Assembly (NCBI GenBank): GCA_002633005.1
Contig: NMRA01000098.1
Span: forward strand, 433,435 to 495,434
Direction of reading: 5' to 3'
DNA: 62,000 nucleotides
DNA from: Phoronis australis
Taxonomy: Eukaryota > Phoronida > Phoronidae
Made by a program: the position numbers and the translations under genes. Below the pieces are notes generated by a model, which searched no databases, was not told the DNA's origin, and was given only the letters and a program-made list of their open reading frames with translations. This document shows positions 13,301-21,439 of this stretch, in pieces (positions within the stretch are counted from its first letter, which is position 1; each line of letters begins with the position of its first letter).

Positions 13301-16300
13301 AGGAGGCTGACTGTAAAGTCCAAATGACAACTGCAGGCATCTTTTCATCTTTTATCAATTAGTTTTAGTGGGCAGGGGGGTTCACCCTGCATGTACCCCT
13401 AAATTATTCTAAGCCTTGATGCTTAGTAACATGACCATACTTTTACACTCTCTGTCTGTGTGGTTAGTACAGGGCGAGAACTCAAACTTGTCTGGTGTGC
13501 ACTTGGCTTCGCATGCTGTACACAAGATGTCCTCGGCCTCATCACAATACGAAGTAATGTAGCTCTCTGGTGGACAAAACTCCTTACACTCTGTTGAAAA
13601 GATAAAAAATGAATTACCAGTTCGTGAACGACAGAAGGGCTATGGCAAAATGGCCAATATCGTGTAAAATAATATGAACGATTATCAGTTCCTAAGACAA
13701 CTTAGTGCAGATTCTGTTTAAAAATAATATTATATATAAATCAATTGTTAGCCTATTAACTTATTTCTGTGACAGAAGTTGACAAGACTTCACAAAATAA
13801 AGCATGGTAAAATCTTATCAATTTGGGACACAGCATGGAAGAAAAAAAATTTTGCATCCTCATTTCTTCATAAAAGACAACTAGCATAAACTTAATGCTT
13901 TACAATGTTCAAGTCCTGTACCACAGCTACCATCAAAAATATTTTGAAAACTGTCGGGCATTCACAAATTGTAAGAAGACTTTGAAAGACGAAAAACGGG
14001 TGATCTTAACAATTATTATCGTCCAAAATTGATGAGATTTTACCGCAAGAACACCACCCCTGAGTATATGAATGATGGATGAACTATACTTGTATCTACA
14101 GAAAAACCATTTACCAAATACAGCAAGGAACTACGGCAGGAGGGAAAAGGAAGAAGCTGAAGTTAACATGTTGCACAATGCAAAGCAAAATACCACTTGC
14201 AAATTTTCCTCAAATAAAACAAAACATTGAACTTGTTCTTGTAAACAGTAAGACATGTATAAAAATCGGACACCAGCCGAGTCGGATGTTGAAGAACTGT
14301 ACAAGCTTATCCCTAACTATTTTAGAAAGAGCCAAACATGGTAATACCAAAAATGGCATCATGGAAAATAAACTGAATTGAAATAGATAACTAACTTATG
14401 AATGAATTGTCAAATTTCATCAATTTTGGTTAATTTTTAATGAAAACATTGTCATAGCAACAATTGATTTGAATGTGTTACCACAGAGAAGACAACAACC
14501 AGGCAACAACGGAGTATTCACAACATTACTTATCAACAAACATTCATCAATATTTTAGCCTAAAAATATTCACCTGCTTTACTTATGAATAATATATTTA
14601 ATAAGACATGCATACTTCAACTGGAGACAGAAAAATCAGCTACATTTTAAATAGATCAACGCACGAACTAAAACTCTAAAATATTTTCAGCTTTTTTCCT
14701 TATTCATTAAGTATGAACTCATTACACGACTGTGTGCTTGGACACATTTTGGTTTACAGGGATGAGTCTTTAATACATTTATTAGCATTAGGGGAATAAA
14801 GTTTAAGTCAGAACTTTAAGTCTTAAGCAATGGACACTAAAATATAGGGGTTATCCAGTTCAAATTTGGACGAGATAGTTCATCTGACGGTGAGTGTGCA
14901 AATCCCACACTCAAAGCAAACATGTCTGGCTAATTTTCAAAATTGTTATTAAAAGCATCTTTTTTGATTTATGTCTCAGTGGGTTTTCATAGTAACTTCT
15001 ACAAAGCAAAACGAGTCTTGATGAAATGTGCAGTACATTTACAGCAAGTGAGCTCCAATACACAACAATTAAAACATTGGTTAAAGGTGTCCCTGCATTA
15101 TCATTGGTCTAACTTCACAGACTCCAACAAAACTTAACACAATTAGTTCACAGAATATTACACATGGTGCTATATACATAGTTTTCCGTCAATCAAAGTT
15201 TCAGCAGAAGTATCTTATAAGAAACAACGTGGAAATGTACAAACTTTAATGAACGGCATTAGATTACATAGAGAAGCTTGAAAGCAGGGGTCTGATTCAT
15301 GAAGAAAGACTCAAGACTCAAATCAAAAATTTGGTCTTACACTCCACACATCTACTTCTGTACAACAAAATTTCAACATTAAAAGGCTAAATATTGTTTA
15401 AGCAATTGTAAAGACCAAACTTCTGTCTTAAGTCAATTCCATGGAATAGATGACCCCAGGAATTGCAACAAGGGAAAATAAGGGTGAAGGGTGACAGGTG
15501 AAGGGTGAGGGGACAGGTTAACATGGATAAGATATGTTCAATCCATAGCAAGTGACTTGAACAAGGTTACACATTAAGGTCCAGGTCTGTTTTAGTTACA
15601 ATAAAGAAAGTTTTGAAATGTGTTTGATGTTTGCTTTGTAACTAAAAACTAACACTGTGTGTGGGTGGACCATTCACTACAGTAGTCCAATGCAACTTTT
15701 TGTGCGCCCGCAATCATAAACATGATGCTGGTTTAATGGCAACAGCCACTTTCAGGGGTCCAGATTTTGAGAGCTAGTCTGATGCCTGTTATTCAGTAAT
15801 GATCTGGTTCTCAAACAACCATTCTTGTCAAGAAAAAATTACAAGCCATGCAATGTGCAGAGTGAATGTAGCTCTCCGCATGATCTTACATCAAACCACA
15901 TGGTGTCATGCAACAAACCGGCAACAAAATACCATGGAAATAAAGCATCACTAGATCTTATTCTCTGTATGCAACATTCATGTTGACCAGAATTCTTCTC
16001 AGTAATGCCATGAAGCCAATGAATATGTTCCAGTACTATGCAACACACCAATCTGAATGCCAAAGCAGCAGCCGCAGTTTCAAGAAACAATCCCAGACAG
16101 GAAATCAATTATACTTCCTAAAATTTCAGTGAATTTATAGATATGTGCTGACATTGATTTCCTTCTTTTATTTTATCTTCAAGTCTATTTCTAACTTTGA
16201 TACAAACTGATAGTGAACTCTGTGTTGAATTCTTAATATCATAAATTGGGACCTATTAAGACATTGACCCTAATTTAAGGACACAAATCTTTTTATTATC

Positions 16301-19300
16301 AGAAATATTATTCATTAGAAAGTGTTGTAAATAAAAGAGAAACCCATAATCAAGATAAAGTAATAGGAAAAATAACATCACCAAAACAAAAAATTCAAAC
16401 TGTTCAAAAGAAGATTAGTGTCAATCATAGATAAAACTAGTCAGTCTGAATATAATTTCTCCAGTATATTTTGCATATAGTAATGGAACTCGTATTGCAA
16501 CCAATAATATAAGGAGATACCGTACTTTAACATAGGTTTATTGATGACTATCCCCGGGCTAGAAGTTAACAACCTAGGATGAAGCCCCTGGTGCCCTCTG
16601 AACAGTTACACATGGTCACTACTACCATCACTGCCCTTGTCCAGACGCACGAACTTCCAAAAAGCCAGACAAAGTCTTTTGTTTGTAAGTCACTGTACTG
16701 CATTGCCACACAATTGGTTGATTTGGCTTGCCTATATGCACTGAAGAGCCAAAATAGAGGCTCCTATCCCAATCATCTAAGTACCACAAGGGGGCGTGGC
16801 ATGCAGCAGGTGCTGACGGAGATGCGTTTGACTCAGTTGGCATGTATAGAATTTTTAGTTTACTATTTCCCTCTCTAAGTCAGTACAGTCAACGTAAGCG
16901 AAAGTTATGAGCACAGTTAGTTAGCGACAGAGGTACAGGGTACGTGTTAGTGCCATTGCCAACAGATGGCGACACCATGAACAGCAGGCATATTAAACGA
17001 CCAGAGTAACACACCTTGACACAACTTATCGGGGCATGGCCTGGCCCGAAAGTGACCTGTTGGGCAAGTGTTCTGACATGCTGAAACATACACGGTGGAT
17101 ATGGTCACAATTCTAGAACACAAGAACAACAAAAAAGTATGGAAAAAAAACAAAGATCTCACAGACCAAGCTGCAAGGAAATATGTAAAATTACAAAACT
17201 GAAAGACTGACTGTGGCTGCATTCTAGAGACCCAAGAAATTCGTAAAAATGCAAGATTCAATTAAAATGTAAAACTTCAAGAGAATTTATGCCCTACATT
17301 AAAATCTAAGCAAATGATGACGCAAGCTGGTTTCCCAAATGTCTTAGGGTCTATGGTGTAGTGTAATGGACACTGTAAAATACAGTTCCAGTTACTGAAA
17401 CCAAAAATCAATGCACAATCATCAAATTTAATTAACCAATAACAAGGAAAAATATAGAGTGGAAATTAGTTACATTACTAGTAAAATTACCGAACTGATA
17501 GACTAACCAGTAGTGTATAAAGAACACTAGCATACAGTTCAAGTTACAGAAACTAAAAAAACAATGCGCAAGAATTAACTTTGACGCAGAAATAACAAAC
17601 TAACGGAAGACAGGAAGAACATGGTATGTTAAGTGTGCTCGATGCAGTGGACAAAAAATAATTATGCAGTTCATTCCTAACTGATAATCCTCCATTATAA
17701 ATGGGTGTAAACCATGACTTCCATCACAAACAATTTCGTTTAGATGACTCATGGTTACTGCTCCTCAAATTGTTGCTCAGTTAAATTAGTAACTTCAGGG
17801 CTTTGAAAGAAATGCATGTTTGTAACTTATTGATTGAGACAAGTTTCTACAAACTGGATTGTCGCGGCGTATCACTTCATGAACTAGCATGATCCCGCAT
17901 GGAATAACAAACTGTCAGTTTTCTGCAAACCCAAGAACCATGTCTCATCTCATGTGTTATAGCGGTAGGTGGTCTAAACTAAAAGTTCGCTTTTTGAATG
18001 GAACAGTGGTTTGGCCACTTAAACGCTGAAACTGGAACTGTGCTGTAAATGAAACAATGAAAAATGTATGTGTCAAAAGATCATTAACTTTCACAAATCT
18101 CACTTATTTATCACAACCTCTGTGTAAATTCTCATGCAAAATAGTAAGTTATTGTTTATAGCCAACTCAAGACCAAAAGTTACAAAATTCTAAGGTAACA
18201 AACTGAGCACCTAACCTGACTTGTTTAACTCTGAAAATGAATTTACATTGCAGATAAAAGACTGCAACTGTTGACAATAAGTTGAAATACTAACCAGAAA
18301 AAGCCACGTTAAACCATGGCGACCTATTTCTGACTTTACAAATAGCTACCATCATTTATCATTTTTCATAGTTCTTGTTCAAAAACGAAACACCTTTCTT
18401 TAAAACCTAATTTCAACCTGGGACACTAGAGAACAAACCAGGACTGCTAATACTGGTTATGCGCTTTGATCTAGAATTAAGGTCAATCAGGAAAGTAAAC
18501 TATCCAGAACCCAAGTCCCATCTTCAGCACATGTAACATGGAACAAACACACTTGTAATTAATTCACATAGCCATGGAGGTGGATGCAGCCTATCCTAGC
18601 CACCCATTTCATGTGAAATATTTTTTCCGGATTCTTTTGACACCGTGAACAAAATTATACACAAGTTTGCTCCATTTCAGATGGATGTGCAGACTATTAT
18701 AGATCAATGATTTTCATAACAGGAAGATACAAGGAGCAAATGCAGAACTTTGGCATAATGTGAGTGGAGTATAACAGGCCATATTAAGATGCACATATTT
18801 CAAAAGAACACACAACAAGTCTATCTGTCCTCTTACTTTGTACATAATTGTATAGAATTAGGTTATACATATTTGTTTATTACAAACATCAAAATAATGA
18901 CACGACTTGGACCTCTTACCAAGCTTGAGAGAAGAAAACGTTTTTCAAAAAGTTCGTGGGGAAGATGTTTTTTGTTTGACAGATGTGCCTTACCTGAGCA
19001 TATTTTTCCATCGCCATAGAAACCTTTCTTGCATGTGCACCTGTATGATCCGTGTGTATTTTCACAACGAGCGTTTTTATCACATGGTATCATCAAGCAC
19101 TCCAGGGTGTCTGTTGGAGAATACGAGGAAAATAGGAAAACAATGACAGCAAAATGTTCACAAATATAAAACACCAACTGTTTACAAGAAAGTCCAGAGA
19201 CAGGTGAATATTTCATTAAGTCTTTCATACATCCATCATCTCACATGCATACGGACGGAAGACAAACAGTCCTGAGATATTACAGTTTCTTGGCCGTTTC

Positions 19301-20859
19301 AACCTAAACCCTCCAATGCATTTAAAAATAATAAAGCCCTTGAACCACACAGCATATGTTTCCCACCTTTGCTACTCATAATAATACAATGTCTATATAA
19401 AATGCAGTTACCAACATAGCCTTTTTGTAAAGCAGTATATTAAATATACAGCTTTGTACTGATGTGGGTAAAAAACTGGCCAAATAAAATTTGACACAAA
19501 AGTAGTGTCATTAAAACTACACTCTTCCTTGAGTTAACTAAATTACTTACTGGTGTTGGAAAAATTAGCATTCTACCATTATTCTGTGGAGCAATCTTTT
19601 GCGTCGGCTTTTGGCGCCATGAAATATTGCATCACCTATCGGCCAGTTTCATTTTTCGTCGATTCGTCAATCAACTTTCTTCATCCACGAGGTTGTGTAC
19701 ATGTCACAACAAATTATCGCAACTGATTTCATTTCATTACAAGTTTTTAGTATTTTAATACCAGCAAACCAAATTTCAGAACAAATTTTGCTGCTGAGAA
19801 GCTGACATCACCTCCCGAGAGATTTTGCAGAAAATTTAGGAAATGGTGCGTGCGCGTGTCACGAGTGTAATGTTTTCAAAACGACGAGACTTTTCTTTGT
19901 TAAAAAAGGTGGAAAATAATGCAATAAAGTCGTTTATTAGATTGTTTTTCACTTGAACGGCTGCAACGGGCAAGGCCAGTGTCAGTTTACCAGATTTTGC
20001 ATGCAGTCCTCAGCAAGTTGTTAGCTCTACATGTTGATATAAGTTTCACGACAAGTGACGATCAGAACTACCTGGGCTGTGTGAAATTCTGGGGTCTAAC
20101 GGAGTGCAACACACAGTGGTACCTAGCTGTATTTTGACGACAGTCTTCATACAGCTAGCTGGCTGGCTGTTACCAGCCCTCCCTGACCCTTCACCCCAGA
20201 CTCCAATCTTCACCTCCATGATATCTCACATTTACTGCTGAAAATGCAACGATGTCTATACCTCAAGTAGCTATCAACTCCTTCACCCTTGACCCTTCAC
20301 ACTTGACCCCTGGCCCTTCACCCCTGACCTCAATCTTCACCATTCTCACCTGTGCACTTGTTACCACTGTAAAGCCTGAACCCCCTGGTGCAAACACATC
20401 TACCAGTTTGCTGGTCACACCCTTGTTCGCAGTTCGTACAGTTTGACGGCTCACTGGTACTGGATAAATAGGCGTTCTTCACATCTGAAGAGACAAACAA
20501 GGCTATTAATTCATATACATCTTGTTGCCATTATAACTGTTGTAGTTGCATCACCTACTATAATATAAACTATGCAAAACTTTAAAGTTAAAACAACCCT
20601 CAGGTGTGCCAATCATACCAGGATAAAAACTCGGTAAAAAGCATTCTTAATTGTACATACCATAAACCTTAGCGTCGAAGTCTGGCACTTTATTTGTGAA
20701 TTCAGCACTGGCGTTAGCGTTGAGATACACTTCTGATCCACTGTTAACAGCGAACCCTGCTGGTAGGAAGACGGTGATGTGAACTTGTGGAGGTGACACA
20801 ACAGATTGACTGTAAACTCCACTAGCCAGGCAAATCACTGCCGAGAGGACACTGATCAT
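1186..20859 (-). CDS. Gene A: EGF/TNFR-like multi-domain membrane protein, 16 exons, 3' end incomplete
   Basis: Not recognised as a named gene. Sixteen exons with GT-AG borders and matching phases give 967 residues: 20859-20661, 20484-20350, 19110-18994, 17080-17015, 13590-13441, 12761-12624, 12178-12006, 11743-11499, 10639-10430, 10110-9904, 9240-9026, 8521-8207 (duplicate copy 6848-6534), 5261-5010, 3213-3061, 2483-2345, 1372-1186. Visible order: hydrophobic N-terminus likely acting as a signal peptide (residues 1-17), EGF-like modules (about 79-111 and 116-150), TNF-receptor-like cysteine-rich region (151-222), beta-rich ectodomain with several N-glycosylation sequons, a 12-cysteine block (408-478), more ectodomain to about 830, a transmembrane helix (832-856), a hydrophobic segment (873-903), then a polar region. 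Inferred to be a cell-surface protein with a large extracellular part. The stop codon is not in exon 16; a final exon at 424-298 is possible. An acceptor just upstream of the start means another 5' exon exists, or that the gene is continuous with gene B. Confidence 0.8.
1505..1633. repeat. Imperfect tandem duplication, about 75-bp unit
   Basis: The segments around 1508 and 1583 both read GGGYRAAAACTTTG ... GATATGATGRAATGTACCGTCTC and differ by small indels. Confidence 0.8.
2068..2328. repeat. 29-bp minisatellite, about 9 copies
   Basis: The unit alternates CACATAGCTTCACCAG and ACCCAACCACCAA with few substitutions. It lies in a gene A intron, ending 17 bp from exon 15. Confidence 0.97.
2345..2483 (-). 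CDS. Gene A exon 15: second hydrophobic segment
   Basis: 139 nt, phase 1 to 2. After KLKWG comes a 31-residue hydrophobic stretch (from LLTLFYSVFW to TVFILLWGAI), long enough for one tilted or two short helices. The only donor that keeps frame with exon 16 is AACAG/GTTTGT, which is not a perfect consensus. Confidence 0.75.
2500..2940. repeat. Degenerate AAATGTGAAA-type low-complexity tract
   Basis: The motif AATGTGAAA recurs many times with irregular spacing across this gene A intron. No coding potential. Confidence 0.7.
3061..3213 (-). CDS. Gene A exon 14: transmembrane helix
   Basis: 153 nt, phase 1 to 1. The acceptor after the pyrimidine-rich TTTTGCCAG fits the phase; an in-frame acceptor slightly upstream is weaker. 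A polar, lysine/glutamate-rich stretch leads into about 25 hydrophobic residues (SLTFIVSVCGFVLLFVILW). The donor is GTGAGT. Confidence 0.85.
3925..4145. repeat. GT-rich degenerate repeat
   Basis: Irregular iterations of TTTTGTGGTGGTTGT-like sequence in the intron between gene A exons 13 and 14. The remainder of that intron holds nothing beyond one dispersed-repeat copy. Confidence 0.75.
5010..5261 (-). CDS. Gene A exon 13: last ectodomain exon
   Basis: 252 nt, phase 1 to 1, acceptor CCACCATCAG and donor GTAAGA. Encodes FVHLQLHDD, one cysteine (G-I-D-C-P-K-E-F) and a strongly basic C-terminal part (KKVVVKKLLWKP, KWRKSS). A longer open frame upstream of 5261 on this strand is serine-glutamate simple repeat and is not part of the exon. 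Confidence 0.8.
5410..5515. repeat. Hexamer-type simple repeat (GATACT/GATTCT)
   Basis: Iterated GATACTGATTCTGAT. It is open in several frames (S/D-rich on plus, S/E-rich on minus), which makes long but spurious open frames next to gene A exon 13. Confidence 0.85.
5547..7252. repeat. Left copy of 1.7-kb assembly duplication
   Basis: Begins ATGTTATGTCTTG and ends ACTAATCATT immediately before the N at 7253. The same sequence begins immediately after the N. A few percent substitutions plus small indels separate the copies. Confidence 0.95.
6534..6848 (-). CDS. Gene A exon 12, second copy (probable unmerged allele)
   Basis: The protein is identical to the exon at 8521-8207 and the splice sites are the same (TTTCTCAG acceptor, GTATGC donor). 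The one coding difference I see is silent (A/G near 6549). It lies inside the left copy of the assembly duplication, so it should not be counted as a second exon without genomic confirmation. Confidence 0.6.
7254..8925. repeat. Right copy of 1.7-kb assembly duplication
   Basis: Starts at the first base after the N and ends at the same ACTAATCATT as the left copy, after which unique sequence begins. Best read as an unmerged allelic overlap of two contigs. Confidence 0.95.
8207..8521 (-). CDS. Gene A exon 12 (copy on the right-hand contig)
   Basis: 315 nt, phase 1 to 1, so the 105 residues could be repeated without breaking frame. Encodes charged beta-type sequence such as LKIKFDKTYEGKLPRYKIR and TITVRRNESV, ending E-S-C-P. 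An identical protein is encoded at 6848-6534. Because a single N and an end-to-end duplication separate the two, only one copy is thought to be real. Confidence 0.85.
9026..9240 (-). CDS. Gene A exon 11: ectodomain, unrecognised
   Basis: 215 nt, phase 2 to 1, donor GTAAGT. Starts with IFELELRTGL and holds a glycine/serine-rich linker (GTPISSGTMSGSS) before VYVRPLKPF. No known motif. Confidence 0.8.
9904..10110 (-). CDS. Gene A exon 10: ectodomain, unrecognised
   Basis: 207 nt, phase 2 to 2. Encodes LRPIPPYEKTKFTCHV, then an aromatic-rich segment (EYWYKFSYDISY), then a lysine/arginine-rich end (I-V-T-R-R-S-R across the junction). Acceptor CTGCAG and donor GTAAAA. The basic end could be a proprotein-convertase-type site (T-R-R-S-R), an inference only. 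Confidence 0.8.
10160..10370. repeat. GGTGAT/GGTGGC degenerate simple repeat
   Basis: Iterated ATGGTGGCAATGACAATGG-type sequence in the intron between gene A exons 9 and 10. Confidence 0.8.
10430..10639 (-). CDS. Gene A exon 9: twelve-cysteine block
   Basis: 210 nt, phase 2 to 2. Eleven cysteines lie in 70 residues, including C-D-A-C, T-C, W-C-G, M-C-F-D-C-C, N-C-T-Y-I-C and D-C, and a twelfth is the first residue after the splice. The spacing fits no EGF, TNFR, Kunitz or CUB pattern I know. It is probably a separate disulphide-rich fold in the ectodomain, with sequons N-G-S and N-C-T. Confidence 0.85.
11499..11743 (-). CDS. Gene A exon 8: ectodomain, unrecognised
   Basis: 245 nt, phase 0 to 2, donor GTAAGT. 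Encodes 81 residues with a single cysteine (K-P-C-V-T-Y-K-K-F-G) and a basic, serine-rich stretch (NDRTRKSSFF). The open frames on the other strand here are shadows. Confidence 0.8.
12006..12178 (-). CDS. Gene A exon 7: ectodomain, unrecognised
   Basis: 173 nt, phase 1 to 0. Contains glycosylation sequons N-H-S and N-M-T and one cysteine in R-Y-C-P-Y-P-I-P. Alternating hydrophobic residues (LEISITMEKL, QLTVVRHN) suggest beta strands. The donor is a strong GTAAGT. Confidence 0.8.
12624..12761 (-). CDS. Gene A exon 6: ectodomain, unrecognised
   Basis: 138 nt, phase 1 to 1. It encodes a 46-residue beta-rich segment including NVFSVYYSHS and ending H-I-K-R. It has no cysteine and no recognised motif. 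The acceptor TTTAAG and donor GTAGGG are moderate, and phase agrees with both neighbours. Confidence 0.75.
13441..13590 (-). CDS. Gene A exon 5: TNF-receptor-like cysteine-rich domain
   Basis: 150 nt, phase 1 to 1. The cysteine pattern ends in FSPCTNHTDREC, very like the C-terminal half of TNFR/NGFR repeats (C-T-x-N-x-x-C with aspartate and arginine before the last cysteine). Earlier elements are E-F-C-P-P-x-x-Y and C-T-A-C-x-x-x-C. With exon 4 this makes roughly two TNFR-like repeats. Ligand binding is only inferred from the fold family. Confidence 0.85.
15766..15814. repeat. Hairpin element, copy 1
   Basis: A degenerate copy of the 50-bp inverted-repeat element best seen at 30088. The arms TTGAGAGCTAGT and ATCTGGTTCTCAA have mismatches, and the loop GATGCCTGTTATTCAGTA is shared. 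Confidence 0.75.
17015..17080 (-). CDS. Gene A exon 4: small cysteine-rich (TNFR-like) exon
   Basis: 66 nt, phase 1 to 1, with four cysteines (CQNTCPTGHF, then R-P-C-P, then K-L-C-Q). The C-x3-C-P-x-G-x-F start resembles a TNF-receptor-type repeat. Donor GTGTGT and acceptor TTTCAG. It is short, so the call leans on phase continuity with exons 3 and 5. Confidence 0.75.
18994..19110 (-). CDS. Gene A exon 3: classical EGF domain
   Basis: 117 nt, phase 1 to 1. The six cysteines follow the canonical EGF spacing (C-x4-C-x5-C-x8-C-x-C-x10-C). The motif NTHGSYRCTC matches the hydroxylation/calcium-type consensus, although the usual acidic D-x-D/N-E start is reduced to D-T-L-E. Acceptor CCAACAG and donor GTAAGG are both strong. 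This is the surest domain call in the window. Confidence 0.93.
19420..20172 (+). repeat. Dispersed repeat family 1, copy 1
   Basis: Shares an ordered series of blocks with 48565-49285 (for example GGGTAAAAAACTGG, then AACATCACC/GCATCACCTAT, then TTTCATTTCATT, CTACATGTTGATATA and AGTCTTCATACA). Diverged old copies in the same orientation. No open frame. Confidence 0.85.
20350..20484 (-). CDS. Gene A exon 2: first EGF-like module
   Basis: Phase 1 to phase 1, 135 nt, an autonomous module exon. Six cysteines are spaced C-x2-C-x3-C-x6-C-x-C-x11-C, with a C-V-C-T-R-G-F core. The spacing is EGF/laminin-like but tighter than a classical EGF domain. An N-C-T glycosylation sequon overlaps the first cysteine. 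Confidence 0.85.
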
Positions 20860-20872
20860 AGCCAGATGGGAA
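20661..20872 (-). CDS. Gene A exon 1 (signal peptide or signal anchor)
   Basis: ATG at 20859 opens a 17-residue hydrophobic segment ending G-V-Y-S before Q-S, a plausible signal-peptidase site. A beta-rich stretch with an N-A-S sequon follows. The donor is GTATGT after 20661, phase 1. A good acceptor (pyrimidine tract, then CAG) ends at 20873, so the exon really starts at 20872 and must be joined to something upstream. That is either a non-coding leader or the last exon of gene B. Confidence 0.75.
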
Positions 20873-21208
20873 CTGGAAAATATGGGCATCAGGTGAACAA
20901 TTCCACAATTAGAGTGTATGGACAGATATGCTACAAATTCATAAACCAAGCTGCATGACCCAAAGCCAGCAAATCAACCCAAAACTACTGAACAGCATTT
21001 GCAAATTTGCTTGAGCGTGCCAAACGAGCACCTAATATATAAATAAATTCCAAAGTTTTTGGAGGCATCGGGTCCAAAGATACAACAAGATTCAAGAAAA
21101 GAGCAGAAAGGTTGCTGAGCAATTATCTCTGAGGACTTCAGTTCAAACAAATTATGTCGACACCATAGTACACGTGAATTTTTTTCCATGAATGTACAGT
21201 ACAGCAAC

Positions 21209-21439
21209 TCACTTAGGAGCTCCTCCGTTATGTTTCCCATGATGCCTTGCTGTGCCCTTCTTGTTGTTGTTCTCCGGCTCCAGCTCGTTGCTGTGTCCAT
21301 GTGTAATGGCGGTCTCATAGCCATCATCCAGCGGACTATCGGGACTGTCGCCACGACTGGCGCGGCGATCGTTCACCCCAACCTTGCCAGCCTCCACCAC
21401 GGTGACTGCACTACTGTTTGTGCTACTGCGTGTGCTGAC
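21209..21439 (-). CDS. Gene B exon 9: C-terminus with stop inside a splice donor
   Basis: 231 nt including TGA, phase 0, acceptor ATTGGCCAG. Encodes serine-rich sequence, RRASRGDSPDSPLDDGYE and a basic asparagine/histidine-rich end (NNNKKGTARHHGKH), finishing G-A-P-K-stop. The last bases read CTAA/GTGAGT, so the TGA is also part of a strong donor. Used as a donor, it continues in frame into gene A exon 1. No AATAAA lies between the stop and gene A exon 1 on this strand. Confidence 0.75.
   Translation of the reverse strand, partial: VSTRSSTNSSAVTVVEAGKVGVNDRRASRGDSPDSPLDDGYETAITHGHSNELEPENNNKKGTARHHGKHNGGAPK

Larger units (their letters stand above)
13591..20349. other. Non-coding content of gene A 5' introns
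   Basis: Apart from exons 3 and 4, this stretch holds one hairpin element, a reverse copy of repeat family 3, repeat family 1 and a short GGTGAAGGGTGA repeat near 15490. The open frames here are short and show no coding signal. Confidence 0.6.
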
